Below are positions 51,945-60,894 of a stretch of DNA of 64,000 bases, in pieces. Positions within the stretch are counted from its first letter, which is position 1, and each line of letters opens with the position of its first letter. Below the pieces are notes generated by a model that did no database searches, was not told where the DNA came from, and was given only the letters and a program-made list of their open reading frames with translations. The translations under genes were made by a program, and so were the position numbers. Source of the DNA: Streptomyces hawaiiensis (GTDB lineage: Bacteria > Actinomycetota > Actinomycetes > Streptomycetales > Streptomycetaceae); contig NZ_CP021978.1 of the NCBI RefSeq assembly GCF_004803895.1, forward strand, positions 8,432,001 through 8,496,000. Reading direction: 5' to 3'.

Positions 51945-52915
51945 ACCGGGAGCCCGGCGAGCCACTCGATCAGGAGCCGGTTGGTGTCGGCCGGCCGCTC
52001 CTGCTGAACGAAGTGACCGCAGCCGTCCAGAATGTGCGAGGCCCTCAGGCCGGGCAGCGTGGTCGGGTAGGCCTCGATCGCGTCGGCCAGCCAGGTCGTG
52101 GAGGCGTCCAGGCTGCCGCCGATGAAGAGCGACGGCCGGCTGACAGGGGCTCCGGCGAAGTCCGCCAGGTCCTGCCAGTCGCGGTCCATGTTCCGGTAGC
52201 GGTTCAGGGCGCCGGTCAACCCGGTGCGTTCGAACTCCGCGGCGTAGACGTCGAGGTCGGCCTCGCTCATCCAGCCCGGCAGCCGGCCGGAGGGGAACCG
52301 GTCGCGCAACCGACCGCCGCGGGCCACGAAATGAGGGTCGGCCTCGGGCATCGTGTCCGCCGACAGGGCCGCGTAGAAGCCCGCGAGCCAGCCGCGCACG
52401 TCGGGCTCGATCTCCGCCTCGGCCCGGCCGGGCTCCTGGAAGTAGGAGACGTAGAACTCCTCGTCACCGCCCATCCGCGCGAAGACCTCACTCGGCCTCG
52501 GCCCGCCGGGCGGGGTGTACGGCACGCTCAGCAGCCCCACCGCGCGGAAGACGTCCGGCCGGACCAGCGCGGAGGTCGCGGCGATGGTCGCGCCCCAGTC
52601 GTGCCCGACGAGCACGGCGGACGGCTCGCCCAGGGCCTCCACGACGGCGACGTTGTCCTCCACCAGCTCGAGCATCCGGTACGCGTCCGCCTCCGAGGGC
52701 CGTGACGAGCGCCCGTAGCCGCGTACGTCGACGGCTACCGCGCGGTAGCCGGCCGCGGCCAGAGCCGGTAGCTGGTGGCGCCAGGCGTACCAGGACTCGG
52801 GGAATCCGTGCAGCAGGAGCACGAGCGGTCCGGCACCCTGCTCCACGAGGTGGGTGCGGCCGGCCGGTGTCGGCACAAGGCGATGCGTGCGGTCGGCGGC
52901 GGACGTCTGCGGCAT
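51941..52915 (-). CDS. Alpha/beta-hydrolase, epoxide hydrolase-like
   Basis: A 324-residue alpha/beta-hydrolase. The HGxP oxyanion motif is LLLHGFPESWYAWRHQL, the nucleophile elbow is VLVGHDWGATIAA (Asp), and the His lies in HILDGCGHFVQQERP; Asp as nucleophile indicates epoxide hydrolase or dehalogenase chemistry rather than esterase. The ATG at 52915 follows GGGAGG. Its stop shares CTAG with the convergent monooxygenase stop. Confidence 0.88.
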   Translation of the reverse strand: MPQTSAADRTHRLVPTPAGRTHLVEQGAGPLVLLLHGFPESWYAWRHQLPALAAAGYRAVAVDVRGYGRSSRPSEADAYRMLELVEDNVAVVEALGEPSAVLVGHDWGATIAATSALVRPDVFRAVGLLSVPYTPPGGPRPSEVFARMGGDEEFYVSYFQEPGRAEAEIEPDVRGWLAGFYAALSADTMPEADPHFVARGGRLRDRFPSGRLPGWMSEADLDVYAAEFERTGLTGALNRYRNMDRDWQDLADFAGAPVSRPSLFIGGSLDASTTWLADAIEAYPTTLPGLRASHILDGCGHFVQQERPADTNRLLIEWLAGLPV

Positions 52916-53009
52916 GGATCCTCCCGCGATCCGAAGGGGCGCTCGGTCCATCGATCATCCAGCGCCCGCCGCGCGGCACGCGAAGCCTGTTGCCGGTTCG
53001 GCAAAAGGC

Positions 53010-53504
53010 TCAACCGTGGTACGTGATGTACCCGTTGCGGTCCTTGTCGGAGCCGCTCTTGGTGTACGAGTGCACGTCGGCGCGGCTGCCGGACGGCTTG
53101 TACACGTAGATCGTGTCCTTGTCGTTGTTCCACATGAAGTTGCAGTTGTCGCGGTAGACGACGTTCTTGGCGTCGGAGTCGGCGCCGTTGCCGCCGCGCA
53201 GCTTCACGTAGTCACCCGGCTGAAGGGTGTGGCTCGCGGTGAAGGTGAACTTGTTCCCCGCGGCGTCCTTCACGACGTACCCCTTGAGGTTCACCGTCGT
53301 GGAGCGCGAGTAGTTCTTGATGGTCAGGTACTCCTCGTCGGTGTTCCCCGTCGAGCAGCGGTTGGAGTCGCTGCCGGGAGCGTCGTACTGGATGCCCCGG
53401 ATCTTCAGCGCGGAGTTGTACTCGGCGGCCTGGGCCGGGACCGCCGAGAGGGCGGTCAGAGCTCCGGCGGCGAGGGCCGTGGTGGCGACAAGGCGTATAC
53501 GCAT
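53010..53504 (-). CDS. Secreted lamin-tail (LTD) domain protein
   Basis: A 164-residue exported protein. A signal peptide (MRIRLVATTALAAGALTALS, cleavage near PAQAAE) precedes a single lamin-tail beta-fold with LKIRGIQYDAPGSDS, EYLTIKNYSRSTTVNLKG, YVVKDAAGNKFTF and SHTLQPGDYVKLRGGNG. Two Cys may form a disulfide. Bacterial LTD proteins occur on cell surfaces or with extracellular nucleases; here the domain is alone. The ATG at 53504 is chosen for its signal peptide. Confidence 0.8.
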   Translation of the reverse strand: MRIRLVATTALAAGALTALSAVPAQAAEYNSALKIRGIQYDAPGSDSNRCSTGNTDEEYLTIKNYSRSTTVNLKGYVVKDAAGNKFTFTASHTLQPGDYVKLRGGNGADSDAKNVVYRDNCNFMWNNDKDTIYVYKPSGSRADVHSYTKSGSDKDRNGYITYHG

Positions 53505-53595
53505 GGACGTTCGTCCCCCCTGCATGGCCTTCAGGTGAAGGCGATGTGTTGGTTCGGTGAAGCATCCGGATCGTACACGCTTCAAGTACGCAGAA

Positions 53596-53630
53596 GGGCG
53601 GGTCCGGTGACATTGCCACCGGACCCGCCC
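53596..53630 (-). terminator. Terminator of the ferredoxin reductase gene
   Basis: A 14-bp perfect stem (GGGCGGGTCCGGTG with its complement) around a 7-base loop begins 17 bp after the minus-strand fpr-like stop at 53647. It separates that gene from the lamin-tail gene. Confidence 0.8.
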
Positions 53631-53646
53631 ATGCTGGTGTACGACG

Positions 53647-55011
53647 TCAGGCGCCGCTGGCCCGCAGCATGTCCTCGCGCTCGACGATCTTCACGCGCTC
53701 GCGGCCCTCGGGCTCGCCCAGCGCCTTCTCCGCGGCGTCCAGCTGGTACCAGCCGTCCCAGGTGGTGAAGCGGATGTCGCGCTCGGCGAGGAACGCGTCC
53801 ACGGCCTCGGGGGCGGGAGTGGCGGGTGTGTGCAGCCGGTCGTTCCTGTAGTCGTCCAGCAGGTTCGCCACCGTCTCGTTGGCGTCACCCTTGGTGTGCC
53901 CGATGAGGCCGATGGGACCGCGCCGGATCCAGCCGGTGACGTACGTGGACTGCAGGTGCTCGCCCGACTCCTGCATGACCCGGCCGCCCTCGTCCGGAAC
54001 GGTGCCGGAGTCGATGTCCCAGGGCAGCTTGGGGAGCTTGTCGGACAGGTAGCCCACCGCGCGGTACACCGCGCCGACGTCCCAGGTGTGGAAGGTGCCG
54101 GTGCCCTTGACGTTGCCGGTCCCGTCGAGCTCCGTGCGCTCGGTCCGCAGACCGACGACCTTGCCGTCCTCGCCGAGGACCTCGACCGGCGACTCGAAGA
54201 AGTGCAGGAAGAGCTTGTGAGGACGGTCGCCGGTGTCGCGGATCGCCCAGTTCTCCAGGGTCTTCGCCACCATGTCGGCCTGCTTGTTGCCGCGCCGCGT
54301 GGTGATCGAGCCCTCGTCGTAGTCGATGTCCTCGGGGTCGACGATGACCTCGATGTTGGGGGAGTGGTCCAGCTCCCGCAGCTCCATCGGGCTGAACTTC
54401 GCCTGCGCCGGGCCGCGGCGGCCGAACACGTGGATCTCCTTGGCCCGGTTGGCCTTCAGACCCTCGTGGACGTTCGCCGGGATCTCGGTGGGCAGCAGCT
54501 CGTCCGCCGTCTTGGCCAGGACCCGCGCGATGTCCAGTGCGACGTTGCCGACGCCGAGCACGGCGACCTTCTCCGCCTCCAGCGGCCAGGTGCGTGGCAC
54601 GTCCGGGTGGCCGTCGTACCAGGACACGAAGTCCGCGGCGCCGTACGAGCCGTCGAGGTCGATGCCCGGCAGCGAGAGCGCCCGGTCGGCCGTCGCGCCG
54701 GTGGCGAAGATCACGCCGTCGTAGAACGCCCGCAGGTCGTCCAGGCCGATGTCCGTGCCGTAGTCCACGTTGCCGAAGAGCCGGATCTGCGGCTTGTCGA
54801 GCACCTGGTGCAGGGCGGTGATGATGCCCTTGATCCGCGGGTGATCGGGGGCGACGCCGTAACGGATCAGTCCGAACGGAGCCGGCATGCGCTCGAAGAT
54901 GTCGATGGACACGCCGGGTTCGGCGGCCACCTCGGACTTGAGCAGGGCGTCGGCGGCGTAGATCCCGGCGGGGCCGGATCCGACGATGGCTACCCGCAGG
55001 GGGCGGGGCAT
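53647..55011 (-). CDS. fprA: FprA-type NADPH-ferredoxin (adrenodoxin-like) reductase
   Basis: A 454-residue flavoprotein with an FAD fold (RVAIVGSGPAGIYAADALLK), RYGVAPDHPRIKGI, an NADP fold (KVAVLGVGNVALDIARVLA) and the C-terminal VTGWIRRGPIGLIGHTKGDA block typical of adrenodoxin reductase/FprA. It supplies electrons to ferredoxins, for example for cytochromes P450. GAAGGGAACC precedes the ATG at 55011. An iron-box-like dyad lies about 55 bp upstream. Confidence 0.93.
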   Translation of the reverse strand: MPRPLRVAIVGSGPAGIYAADALLKSEVAAEPGVSIDIFERMPAPFGLIRYGVAPDHPRIKGIITALHQVLDKPQIRLFGNVDYGTDIGLDDLRAFYDGVIFATGATADRALSLPGIDLDGSYGAADFVSWYDGHPDVPRTWPLEAEKVAVLGVGNVALDIARVLAKTADELLPTEIPANVHEGLKANRAKEIHVFGRRGPAQAKFSPMELRELDHSPNIEVIVDPEDIDYDEGSITTRRGNKQADMVAKTLENWAIRDTGDRPHKLFLHFFESPVEVLGEDGKVVGLRTERTELDGTGNVKGTGTFHTWDVGAVYRAVGYLSDKLPKLPWDIDSGTVPDEGGRVMQESGEHLQSTYVTGWIRRGPIGLIGHTKGDANETVANLLDDYRNDRLHTPATPAPEAVDAFLAERDIRFTTWDGWYQLDAAEKALGEPEGRERVKIVEREDMLRASGA

Positions 55012-55055
55012 GGTCAGGTTCCCTTCGAGCGGCGACAAGCGATCTCGATGGGAAG

Positions 55056-55077
55056 CCTAAACTAAGGCATGCCTAAC
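55056..55077. promoter_or_regulatory. Iron-box-like dyad upstream of fprA
   Basis: TAAGGCATGCCTAA (55063-55076) contains the perfect palindrome AGGCATGCCT, with another CCTAA at 55056-55060. The TTAGG...CCTAA pattern recalls DmdR/IdeR iron boxes, though the centre deviates from consensus. It suggests iron repression of the reductase. Confidence 0.45.
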
Positions 55078-55139
55078 CCGGTACGAGGGTCCGGTCTATG
55101 AGCTCATAAGGCTACTTTATGGGTAGACCATGGTGGCGC

Positions 55140-57875
55140 TTATGGCAGGGGCTGCTCCGCCCAGATCACCTTCCCCGCCGGCAGATAACGCGTCCCCCAG
55201 CGTTCCGCCAGCTGCGCCACGAGGAACAACCCTCGCCCACCCTCGTCCGTCATGGTCGCGTACCGCAGGTGCGGCGAGGTGCTGCTGCTGTCGAACACCT
55301 CGCAGATCAGATTGCGGTCGCGCAGCACGCGGACGTGTATGGGGCCCCCGCCGTACCGGAGCGCGTTGGTGACCAGCTCGCTCAGGATCAGCTCCGTGCT
55401 GAACGTCAGCTCCTCCAGGCCCCACTCGGCCAGCTGCCGGCTGACCGCCGCCCGCACCTCGCCCACGGCCACCGGATCGGCCGGCACCGGCCACTCGGCG
55501 ACCCGGTCGGCGGCCAGCGCCCGGGTCCGCGCGACGATCAGCGCGATGTCGTCGCTGGAACGGGCCGTGAGCTGCGAGTCCAGCACGACCCGGCAGGTGT
55601 CCTCCGGCGACTGCCCGGCCCGGCCCAGCGCCTCACGCAGCATCTCCAGGCCCACGTCGATGTCCCGCTCCCGGTCCTCGACCAGCCCGTCGGTGTAGAG
55701 GACCAGCCGGCTGCCCTCCGCCAGCTCCAGCTCCGCCGTCTCGAACGGCAGACCACCGAGCCCGAGCGGGGGACCGGCCGGCACGTCGGGGAACTCCACA
55801 GTGCCGTCCGGGTGGATCAGCGCCGGCGGGGGATGACCGGCCCGCGCGACGGTGCAGCGCCGGGACACCGGGTCGTAGACGGCGTACAGACAGGTCGCGC
55901 CGGTGACCGGGGCGCTGCCCTCCTCCTCCGTCTCGTCCTGATCGATACGGCCGACCAACTCGTCCAGCAGGGCGATCAGTTCCTCGGGCGGCAGGTCGAG
56001 GGCGGAGAAGTTGTGCACCGCGGTGCGCAGCCGCCCCATCGTGGCGGCGGCGTGCAGCCCGTGGCCCACGACGTCCCCGACCACGAGGGCGACCCTGGCC
56101 CCCGACAGCGGCAGCACGTCGAACCAGTCACCGCCGACTCCGGCCTGCGCCGGCAGATAGCGGTAGGCGATCTCCAGGGCGCCCTGCTCGGGCAGGTTGC
56201 GGGGGAGCAGGCTGCGCTGGAGCGTCACCGCCATGCTGTGCTCGCGGGTGTAGCGGCGCGCGTTGTCGATGGAGACGGCGGCCCGCGCCACCAGCTCCTC
56301 GGCCAGCGCCAGCTCGTCCGCGTCGAAGGGCTCCTGCTTCTCGTAGCGCCAGAAGCTGACCACACCGAGCACCAGGGTGCCGGCCCGCAGCGGCACCGTG
56401 ATCAGCGAGTGGATGCCGTACGCGATGATCTGCGCCGAGCGTTCGAGGTCCTGCGCCTGCCAGCCCGGGGCCTCGCTCAGCCGGGGCTCCAGGACGGGGC
56501 CGCCCGTGGTGAGGCTGCGGGCCTGCGGAGAGGACTCGACGAACCTGATCCGCTCGCCGGCCGGGTAGAGCGGCGCGTCCTTGCGGATCCCGCTCACCGC
56601 CGTACGGCTGAGGGCTGCCGCCGCGTTCGGCTGCCCGCCGCCCAGCACCGCGTCGAACAGGTCCACGGTGACGAAGTCGGCGAACCGGGGAACGGCCAGC
56701 TCGGTCAGCTCCTCGGCCGTGCGGGTCACGTCCAGGCTGGTCCCGATGCCCACACCGGCGTCGTACAGCATGTTGAGCCGTTCCCGCGCGGTCTCGGCCC
56801 GCCCGGACAGGGCCCGCAGCTCGGTGGAGTCGCGCAGGGTGGCGACGCTGCCGGGCGGCACGCCCGCACGGTCCGTGGTCCGCTGGTTGACGGCGAGGAG
56901 CCGGTCCCCGACCCGGTGCACCTCGTCCGTGGCGACGCGGCCGGAGGCCAGCAGGTCCGCGGTGCCCGGGTCGAGACCCAGACTGAGGACGTGCCGGCCC
57001 TCGGCGTCGGCGGGCAGACCGAGCAGCCGGTGCGCCTCGTCGTTGGCGAGCAGCAGGGTGCCCCCGTCGTCGACGATGAGCACCCCCTCCCGGACGGCGT
57101 GCAGCACGGCGTCGTGATGTTCGTACATCCGGGTCATCTCGTGCGGCCCGAGTCCGTGGGTCTGGTGCAGCAGCCTCCTGCTCACCAGCGCGGCACCCGC
57201 CGTCGCCAGGGCGAGCGCCGCCGCGGCGGCCGCGAGCACGAGGGGCAGCTGACGGTCGGCGGTGCCGCCGACGTTCTGGGTCGTGATCCCCGCCGAGACC
57301 AGGCCCACGACCCGGCCGTCCGGGTTCGTCACCGGCACCACGGCCTGCACGAGCGGGCCGATGGTGCCGTCGATCTCCTCCGTGAACGACTCCCCGGCCA
57401 GCGCCGGCGCGATCGTCCCGACGAACTGCTTCCCGATCCGGTCCGTCTTGGGATGGGTGTAGCGGATCCCGTCGGTGTTCATCACGACGATGAAGTCGAC
57501 CTTCGACCGTTCACGGGCGGCCTCGGCCCGCGGCTGGAGCACGGCGGTGGGATCAGGGCTCTGCAGCGCTTCGACGGTGCCCGGCGCGTTGGCGAAGGTC
57601 TCCGCCACGGCGAGCGAACGGTTGCGGGCCTCCTGCGTCGTGTCGTGCCGCACCTGCAGCACCAGCGCCACCACGGCCGCCACGACCAGCAGCAGCACGA
57701 TCACCACGACGAGCAGGAACACCTGTCCGGCGACGCTGCGTCCGCCCAGCACCGACCGCAGCCCCGCCACGGGTTGCCACCGCGACGGGCCCGCCTCCCG
57801 CCGCTGCCGTGCAGACGGCGCAGCGCCGGGCCGCAGGGGCGATCGAGTCCCGGATCGACCCAAGAGTCGGACCAT
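55140..57875 (-). CDS. Membrane sensor SpoIIE-type PP2C phosphatase with anti-sigma ATPase domain (copy 2)
   Basis: A 911-residue paralog of the protein at 8832. Two helices (about 50-72 and 205-230) bracket an extracytoplasmic sensor. PAS, GAF, PP2C (DWFDVLPLSGARVALVVGDV, LYTDGLVEDRERDID, SSDDIALIVARTR) and HATPase (SELVTNALRYG, GGRGLFLVAQLAERWG) follow. The PAS and linker between sensor and GAF are close to copy 1, while the sensor domain differs more, so the two may read different signals into a similar output. Confidence 0.93.
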   Translation of the reverse strand: MVRLLGRSGTRSPLRPGAAPSARQRREAGPSRWQPVAGLRSVLGGRSVAGQVFLLVVVIVLLLVVAAVVALVLQVRHDTTQEARNRSLAVAETFANAPGTVEALQSPDPTAVLQPRAEAARERSKVDFIVVMNTDGIRYTHPKTDRIGKQFVGTIAPALAGESFTEEIDGTIGPLVQAVVPVTNPDGRVVGLVSAGITTQNVGGTADRQLPLVLAAAAAALALATAGAALVSRRLLHQTHGLGPHEMTRMYEHHDAVLHAVREGVLIVDDGGTLLLANDEAHRLLGLPADAEGRHVLSLGLDPGTADLLASGRVATDEVHRVGDRLLAVNQRTTDRAGVPPGSVATLRDSTELRALSGRAETARERLNMLYDAGVGIGTSLDVTRTAEELTELAVPRFADFVTVDLFDAVLGGGQPNAAAALSRTAVSGIRKDAPLYPAGERIRFVESSPQARSLTTGGPVLEPRLSEAPGWQAQDLERSAQIIAYGIHSLITVPLRAGTLVLGVVSFWRYEKQEPFDADELALAEELVARAAVSIDNARRYTREHSMAVTLQRSLLPRNLPEQGALEIAYRYLPAQAGVGGDWFDVLPLSGARVALVVGDVVGHGLHAAATMGRLRTAVHNFSALDLPPEELIALLDELVGRIDQDETEEEGSAPVTGATCLYAVYDPVSRRCTVARAGHPPPALIHPDGTVEFPDVPAGPPLGLGGLPFETAELELAEGSRLVLYTDGLVEDRERDIDVGLEMLREALGRAGQSPEDTCRVVLDSQLTARSSDDIALIVARTRALAADRVAEWPVPADPVAVGEVRAAVSRQLAEWGLEELTFSTELILSELVTNALRYGGGPIHVRVLRDRNLICEVFDSSSTSPHLRYATMTDEGGRGLFLVAQLAERWGTRYLPAGKVIWAEQPLP

Positions 57876-58014
57876 GTGCCATGTCTACACTGCCCGGCCC
57901 CGGGAGGCGAGGGGCATCACCCATGGTGACAGGGGGTCCTCACCGTTTCGTCACGTCTGCGGGCGTGCGCCCACCGGAACACGTACGACCTGTCACCGGA
58001 AACGTACGACAGCT

Positions 58015-58551
58015 TCAGGCGCCCAGCGAGCGGGCCAGCTCGGTCGTGGCCCGGGCGATCTCGCCGTCCTCGTCCGCCATCAGTCTGCCGAGCTCGCCGC
58101 GCCGGGCCCGCACCGCCTGGCGCGCCGCCCGCTCCCACACCACCGGGTTCTCCCGATGGTTCAGCAGCTTCGGATAGACGGCGGCGGTGCTCTCCCACTG
58201 CCGGGCGTCGGCGATGTTCTTGAGCAGCTGGATGATCTGGGCGCGGCACGTCACCTGCGGCAGCTTCGCCAGCTCCCACAGGAAGGGAACCGTGGCCGCT
58301 GTCGCCTGCTCCACCACGAATCCGAACTGGCAGATCCGTTTCCGCAGGTCGTCGAGGGCGGAGCGGGCGGTGTCGGCATCACCCCCGGCGATGCCGTTGA
58401 GCAGGAGGGGAATGCCCACCGCCGAGCCGGTGGAGTCCTGGATGTCGCCCCACGGCACGCGGTCCAGTGCCGTGAGCGGCGTGTTGCGGGCCGCCCCGGT
58501 CGGGGCGTCGGGGCGCTCGCTGCTCGGGTGTTCCGTCGAAGCGCTGCGCAT
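58015..58551 (-). CDS. Hypothetical alpha-helical protein
   Basis: A 178-residue protein with no family I can name. After a Pro/Ser-rich N-terminus it is mostly helical and repeat-like (LDDLRKRICQFGFVVEQATA, FLWELAKLPQVTCRAQIIQL, NPVVWERAARQAVRARRGEL), reminiscent of HEAT/ARM repeats. It starts 28 bp after the ATP-binding protein gene, so it is probably cotranscribed with it. Confidence 0.65.
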   Translation of the reverse strand: MRSASTEHPSSERPDAPTGAARNTPLTALDRVPWGDIQDSTGSAVGIPLLLNGIAGGDADTARSALDDLRKRICQFGFVVEQATAATVPFLWELAKLPQVTCRAQIIQLLKNIADARQWESTAAVYPKLLNHRENPVVWERAARQAVRARRGELGRLMADEDGEIARATTELARSLGA

Positions 58552-58579
58552 GGCGAGGGGCCTTTCCGCGGCAGTCGGG

Positions 58580-59194
58580 TCAGATGGGTGGACAGGGCAT
58601 GGCCGGCCGGATCGACAACGTGGCCCAGACCGTCTTGCCCGCCGGGGGACTGGGGGCCCAGCCCCACTCCTCGGCCAGGGCGTCGACGATGCACAGCCCC
58701 CGGCCGTGCTCCTCCAGGGCCGCACCGGCCGGCGCGTACACGGGCGGGTGGTCGTCGTGGTCGGAGACGGTGACCAGCAGGTGGCCGGGGTCCAGGAGGA
58801 AGCCGAGCCGGATCTCCGGCACACCCGGCACCTCCGAGGCTCTCGGCGCCGCGTGCGTCGCGGCGTTGGCGGCGAGCTCGGTGATGACGAGGGTCGCGTC
58901 GTCACAGCGGTGGTCCAGCGACCAGTCGTGCAGGGTGTCGCGGGTGAAGGACCGGGCTCGCGCGAACCCTTCCCGGCTGCACTCGATTCGCAGCGCGGCC
59001 GAGGCGGACAGGGCACCCGAGAACTGCGGCAGTGTCTTCGGCACCGAGGGCGGGGCCCCGTACGGCGAGACCGACTTCGGTCCGGCCGGGAAGGCGTGGT
59101 TCGCCCCGGGTGCGCCTGCGTGTGCCGCAGCCCCACTCGGCGGCCGGAGCACGTGGTGCGCAGGTGAGGACACGGCATCTCCCCGATGCGACAT
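58580..59194 (-). CDS. RsbW-like ATP-binding protein (HATPase_c)
   Basis: A 204-residue regulator with a disordered N-terminal 60 residues and a GHKL ATPase: N-box LVITELAANAATHA and G-box EEHGRGLCIVDALAEEWGWA, ending GKTVWATLSI. Streptomycete proteins of this kind sit beside DUF397 and XRE genes (AbaA/WhiJ-type loci) and probably bind a partner rather than phosphorylate an anti-anti-sigma. It diverges from the DUF397 gene, 210 bp away. Confidence 0.85.
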   Translation of the reverse strand: MSHRGDAVSSPAHHVLRPPSGAAAHAGAPGANHAFPAGPKSVSPYGAPPSVPKTLPQFSGALSASAALRIECSREGFARARSFTRDTLHDWSLDHRCDDATLVITELAANAATHAAPRASEVPGVPEIRLGFLLDPGHLLVTVSDHDDHPPVYAPAGAALEEHGRGLCIVDALAEEWGWAPSPPAGKTVWATLSIRPAMPCPPI

Positions 59195-59255
59195 CAGGAC
59201 ACGGCGCCCGCCCGGGGGTTGACGCCGCAGCTATTATCCACGCTGAAGGCGCTCG

Positions 59256-59269
59256 CGTGCAATTGCACG
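59256..59269. promoter_or_regulatory. Palindrome between the ATP-binding and DUF397 genes
   Basis: CGTGCAATTGCACG is a perfect 14-bp palindrome, followed at once by a related half-site AAATTGCGTG. It lies in the divergent control region and is a good candidate operator for the XRE regulator encoded 500 bp downstream. Confidence 0.55.
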
Positions 59270-59404
59270 AGAAATTGCGTGAAAATCCAGCCGCTGTGGG
59301 TACGCAAGCCGGGGACGAGTGCGGTCGAAGGGATGCGGCCGCTCTCGGCCGGACGGCCGGGCACACCGTGCGCGGCGGGGAACGAGAACAGCAAGGAGAC
59401 TGCG

Positions 59405-59635
59405 GTGCCACCAGTGCAGAACGGAGTGCAGGCAAGCTCGTTGGCAGCCTGCTGGATGAAGAGCCGGCACAGCAACGCCGAGGGCAACTGCGTCGAAGTC
59501 GCCCCCCTCGTCGACGGCGGGATCGCGATGCGCAACTCCCGCGACCCTGACGGACCCGCCCTCGTCTACACGTCGGCGGAGGTGGCGGCCTTCCTGGCCG
59601 GAGCGAAGGACGGCGAGTTCGACCACCTGCTGTGA
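59405..59635 (+). CDS. DUF397 small protein
   Basis: A 76-residue protein with the DUF397 pattern WMKSRHSNAEGNCVEVAPL, MRNSRDPDGPALVYT and AEVAAFLAGAKDGEFDHL. The GTG at 59405 follows AAGGAGA. These proteins pair with XRE-DUF5753 regulators in streptomycete developmental control (WhiJ type). It precedes such a regulator by 153 bp. Confidence 0.85.
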   Translation: MPPVQNGVQASSLAACWMKSRHSNAEGNCVEVAPLVDGGIAMRNSRDPDGPALVYTSAEVAAFLAGAKDGEFDHLL

Positions 59636-59788
59636 GGAACGGCGCTGTCCCGCCCGCGGCGCGATGCCCTCGAGGGAGAAGCGGAGTCCAACTTCCTACT
59701 TCTGCGGGGGCGCTGCGGGCGGATGCGTGAAGACTCGGTGAAGTGCGATAGTGTAAGTCGCCCTTGTGCCGGTCTGCTGGGAGTCAGG

Positions 59789-60703
59789 ATGTCCGCCGCG
59801 TCGCATCGCATCTCCCGCCTGGAACCCTACCTGGACAGGCCCGAGCCGGCGCCGACTCTGCTGAAGATGCTGGTCGGTGTACAGCTCGCCGGCTTCCGCG
59901 AGGACGCCGGGCTCGCCCAGGACCAGGCGGCGCGCGCTGTCGGGTTCAGTGCCGCGAAACTGTCCCGCATCGAGTCGGGCAAGGCCCGCCGCCCGCCGAC
60001 GGAGAACGACGTCCGCGCGCTGCTCGAGCTCTACGGCACCGACGCGTACGAGGCTTCGGTGCTGCTCAAGCTGCTGCAGCGCGCCGGAGAGCCGGGCTGG
60101 TGGCAGCGGTATGACAAGCGGCTGATGCCCGAGTGGTTCGACCGGCTGGTCGGACTGCAGGAGGCCGCCGCCACCATCCGTACCTTCGAGATCCAGTACG
60201 TGCCCGGCCTGCTGCAGACACCCGCCTACACCAGGGCCGTGGTGGAGCGCGGCCTGCCGAACGCGCCGTCCGGTGAGGTGGAGCGGCGCGTCGAACTGCG
60301 CAGGCACCGGGCCCGGTTGCTGTCACGCCCCGACGCCCCGCAGCTGTGGGCGATCATCGACGAGTCCGTGCTGCTGCGCGTTCTGGGCAGTACCGATGTG
60401 ATGCGGGAGCAGCTCGCGCACCTCGTCGAGATGGCCGAGCGCTCCAATGTGACGTTGCAGATCGTGCCGTTGAGCGTCACCAACGCCTCGGCACCGGCCA
60501 TTCCGATCACGTTTCTGCGCTTCGGCGGCCTCGATCTGCCCGACGTGGTCTACCTGGAGCACATCAAGAGCGCGAACTTCCTCGAGGACCGCGACGAGAC
60601 CGAGGAGTACCGGATCGCGCTGGACCGGCTCGCGGACGAGGCGCTCAAGCCCCGCGACTCGCTGGAGCTGCTGCGGCAGACGATGGAGCAGCGCTACCCG
60701 TGA
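59789..60703 (+). CDS. XRE-family regulator with DUF5753 domain (WhiJ-like)
   Basis: A 304-residue regulator. The N-terminal HTH spans about residues 25-80 (GFREDAGLAQDQAARAVGFS, AAKLSRIESGKARRP). The DUF5753 effector domain occupies the rest (ATIRTFEIQYVPGLLQTPAY, LQIVPLSVTNASAPAI, VVYLEHIKSANFLEDRDETE). The ATG at 59789 has a GGAG-containing site upstream. Together with the DUF397 and ATP-binding genes it forms a WhiJ-type set. Confidence 0.9.
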   Translation: MSAASHRISRLEPYLDRPEPAPTLLKMLVGVQLAGFREDAGLAQDQAARAVGFSAAKLSRIESGKARRPPTENDVRALLELYGTDAYEASVLLKLLQRAGEPGWWQRYDKRLMPEWFDRLVGLQEAAATIRTFEIQYVPGLLQTPAYTRAVVERGLPNAPSGEVERRVELRRHRARLLSRPDAPQLWAIIDESVLLRVLGSTDVMREQLAHLVEMAERSNVTLQIVPLSVTNASAPAIPITFLRFGGLDLPDVVYLEHIKSANFLEDRDETEEYRIALDRLADEALKPRDSLELLRQTMEQRYP

Positions 60704-60894
60704 CGTGAGGCACCGGGCGGGTCAGGCCATCCGGTCATGACTCCGGACGTGATCTGCCGGTAGGACTCAAAGCCAGCGCTGTGCTGCTTCGACGCTGTCC
60801 CCGCCGCTGGTGTTGAACGCGATCGCCGCCTGTGGCGCGTGCAGGCGGCCCGCCCCCGGCATGATGCGCCGGACAGCGCCCGATCACCTCTCGA

